DNA of 5,560 nucleotides from Xanthobacteraceae bacterium (GTDB lineage Bacteria; Pseudomonadota; Alphaproteobacteria; Rhizobiales; Xanthobacteraceae), in NCBI GenBank assembly GCA_030043285.1, contig JASHXZ010000796.1:1-5560 (forward strand), given 5' to 3'. Positions 5,213 through 5,560 of this stretch are shown here, one piece after another. The stretch's first letter is position 1. Each line of letters opens with the position of its first letter. The notes beneath the pieces were generated by a model, which had not been told where the DNA came from, ran no database searches, and was given only the letters and a program-made list of their open reading frames with translations. The translations under genes and the position numbers were made by a program.

Positions 5213-5560
5213 TTACGAGCGCGGCAGCGGCGCGGCGACCCACGGCAGGCGCTCGAACAGGGTCGGCTCGCCGTAACGCGCGCCCTCGATCGAGAGGAGC
5301 CGCAGCTTGGTGCGCACGCCGCCCGGCGCGGAAAAGCCGCCCATTTTGCCGCCTGCCGCCAGGACGCGATGACAGGGCACGATGAGCGGCACCGGGTTGC
5401 GCGACAACGCCTCGGCGACCTCGCGCGCCAGCTGGCGGTCGCCGAGTTGCTCCGCAATCTCGCCATAGGAGAGCGTGCCGCCCGGTGGAATGGTGCGGGC
5501 AACGGCATAGACGCGGCAGTCGAACGCGGCAAAGCCGTCGAGATCGAGCGCTATGGCGCC
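5213..5560 (-). CDS. ogt: Methylated-DNA--[protein]-cysteine S-methyltransferase (Ogt/AGT), C-terminal 115 residues
   Basis: This enzyme repairs O6-alkylguanine by moving the alkyl group to its own cysteine in a single-turnover reaction. The frame is open from the window edge and ends at TAA (5215-5213). The visible part starts before FDCRVYAVARTIPPGGTLSY and contains the DNA-binding helix-turn-helix region (YGEIAEQLGDRQLAREVAEAL). Next come the active-site signature IVPCHRV with the nucleophilic Cys, then GGFSAPGGVRTKLRLLSIEGA, the conserved end of the domain. About 20 residues follow it (RYGEPTLFERLPWVAAPLPRS). The N-terminal part and the true start lie outside the window, so I cannot tell a stand-alone Ogt from the C-terminal domain of an Ada-type protein. 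It is convergent with the dioxygenase gene, 82 bases apart. Confidence 0.94.
   Translation of the reverse strand, partial: GAIALDLDGFAAFDCRVYAVARTIPPGGTLSYGEIAEQLGDRQLAREVAEALSRNPVPLIVPCHRVLAAGGKMGGFSAPGGVRTKLRLLSIEGARYGEPTLFERLPWVAAPLPRS

Noticed and set aside
4026..5276. 416-codon plus-strand frame overlapping the dioxygenase gene
   Set aside because: It is very Arg/Ala-rich with no recognisable domain, while the overlapping frame has an intact PhyH iron-binding motif.
4972..5532. 186-codon minus-strand frame over the methyltransferase gene
   Set aside because: It is Arg/Ser/Ala-rich and out of frame with the PCHRV-containing methyltransferase reading frame.

Overview
The window looks like a chromosomal segment of a GC-rich alphaproteobacterium, most likely Hyphomicrobiales (Bradyrhizobium, Rhodopseudomonas or Xanthobacteraceae type). 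The clues are the tolQ-tolR-tolA-tolB order, the sequence style of TolA and TolB, a DUF2852 protein (a family I know mainly from this group), and a full CtrA-type box upstream of tolQ. The host assignment is inference from style; no taxonomic marker gene is present.

Positions 1-2338, minus strand: the cell-envelope Tol operon. It runs tolQ (2338-1658), tolR (1647-1168), tolA (1165-284) and the first 88 codons of tolB (266 to the window edge), with gaps of 10, 2 and 17 bases. TolQ and TolR form the proton-driven motor in the inner membrane, TolA spans the periplasm, and TolB works with the lipoprotein Pal at the outer membrane. pal presumably follows outside the window. ybgC, which often precedes tolQ, is absent.

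Positions 2339-2722: a gene-free stretch. It holds a strong intrinsic terminator for the gene upstream and, between that terminator and tolQ, a perfect TTAA-N7-TTAAC CtrA box. This suggests cell-cycle control of the Tol genes.

Positions 2723-3966, minus strand: a small module made of a TetR-family regulator with a WHG-type C-terminal domain, followed by a DUF2852 membrane/coiled-coil protein. A perfect 9-bp inverted repeat (3224-3244) sits on the DUF2852 promoter. An imperfect copy (3964-3984) covers the start of the tetR gene itself. The simplest reading is an autoregulated repressor that also controls the membrane protein. This is the least-described system in the window.

Positions 4087-5130, plus strand: a phytanoyl-CoA dioxygenase (PhyH) family Fe(II)/2-oxoglutarate oxygenase with an extra N-terminal region, transcribed divergently from tetR. 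Positions 5213-5560, minus strand: the C-terminal 115 residues of an O6-alkylguanine-DNA methyltransferase, convergent with the dioxygenase gene. I saw no mobile element, CRISPR array, tRNA or rRNA.
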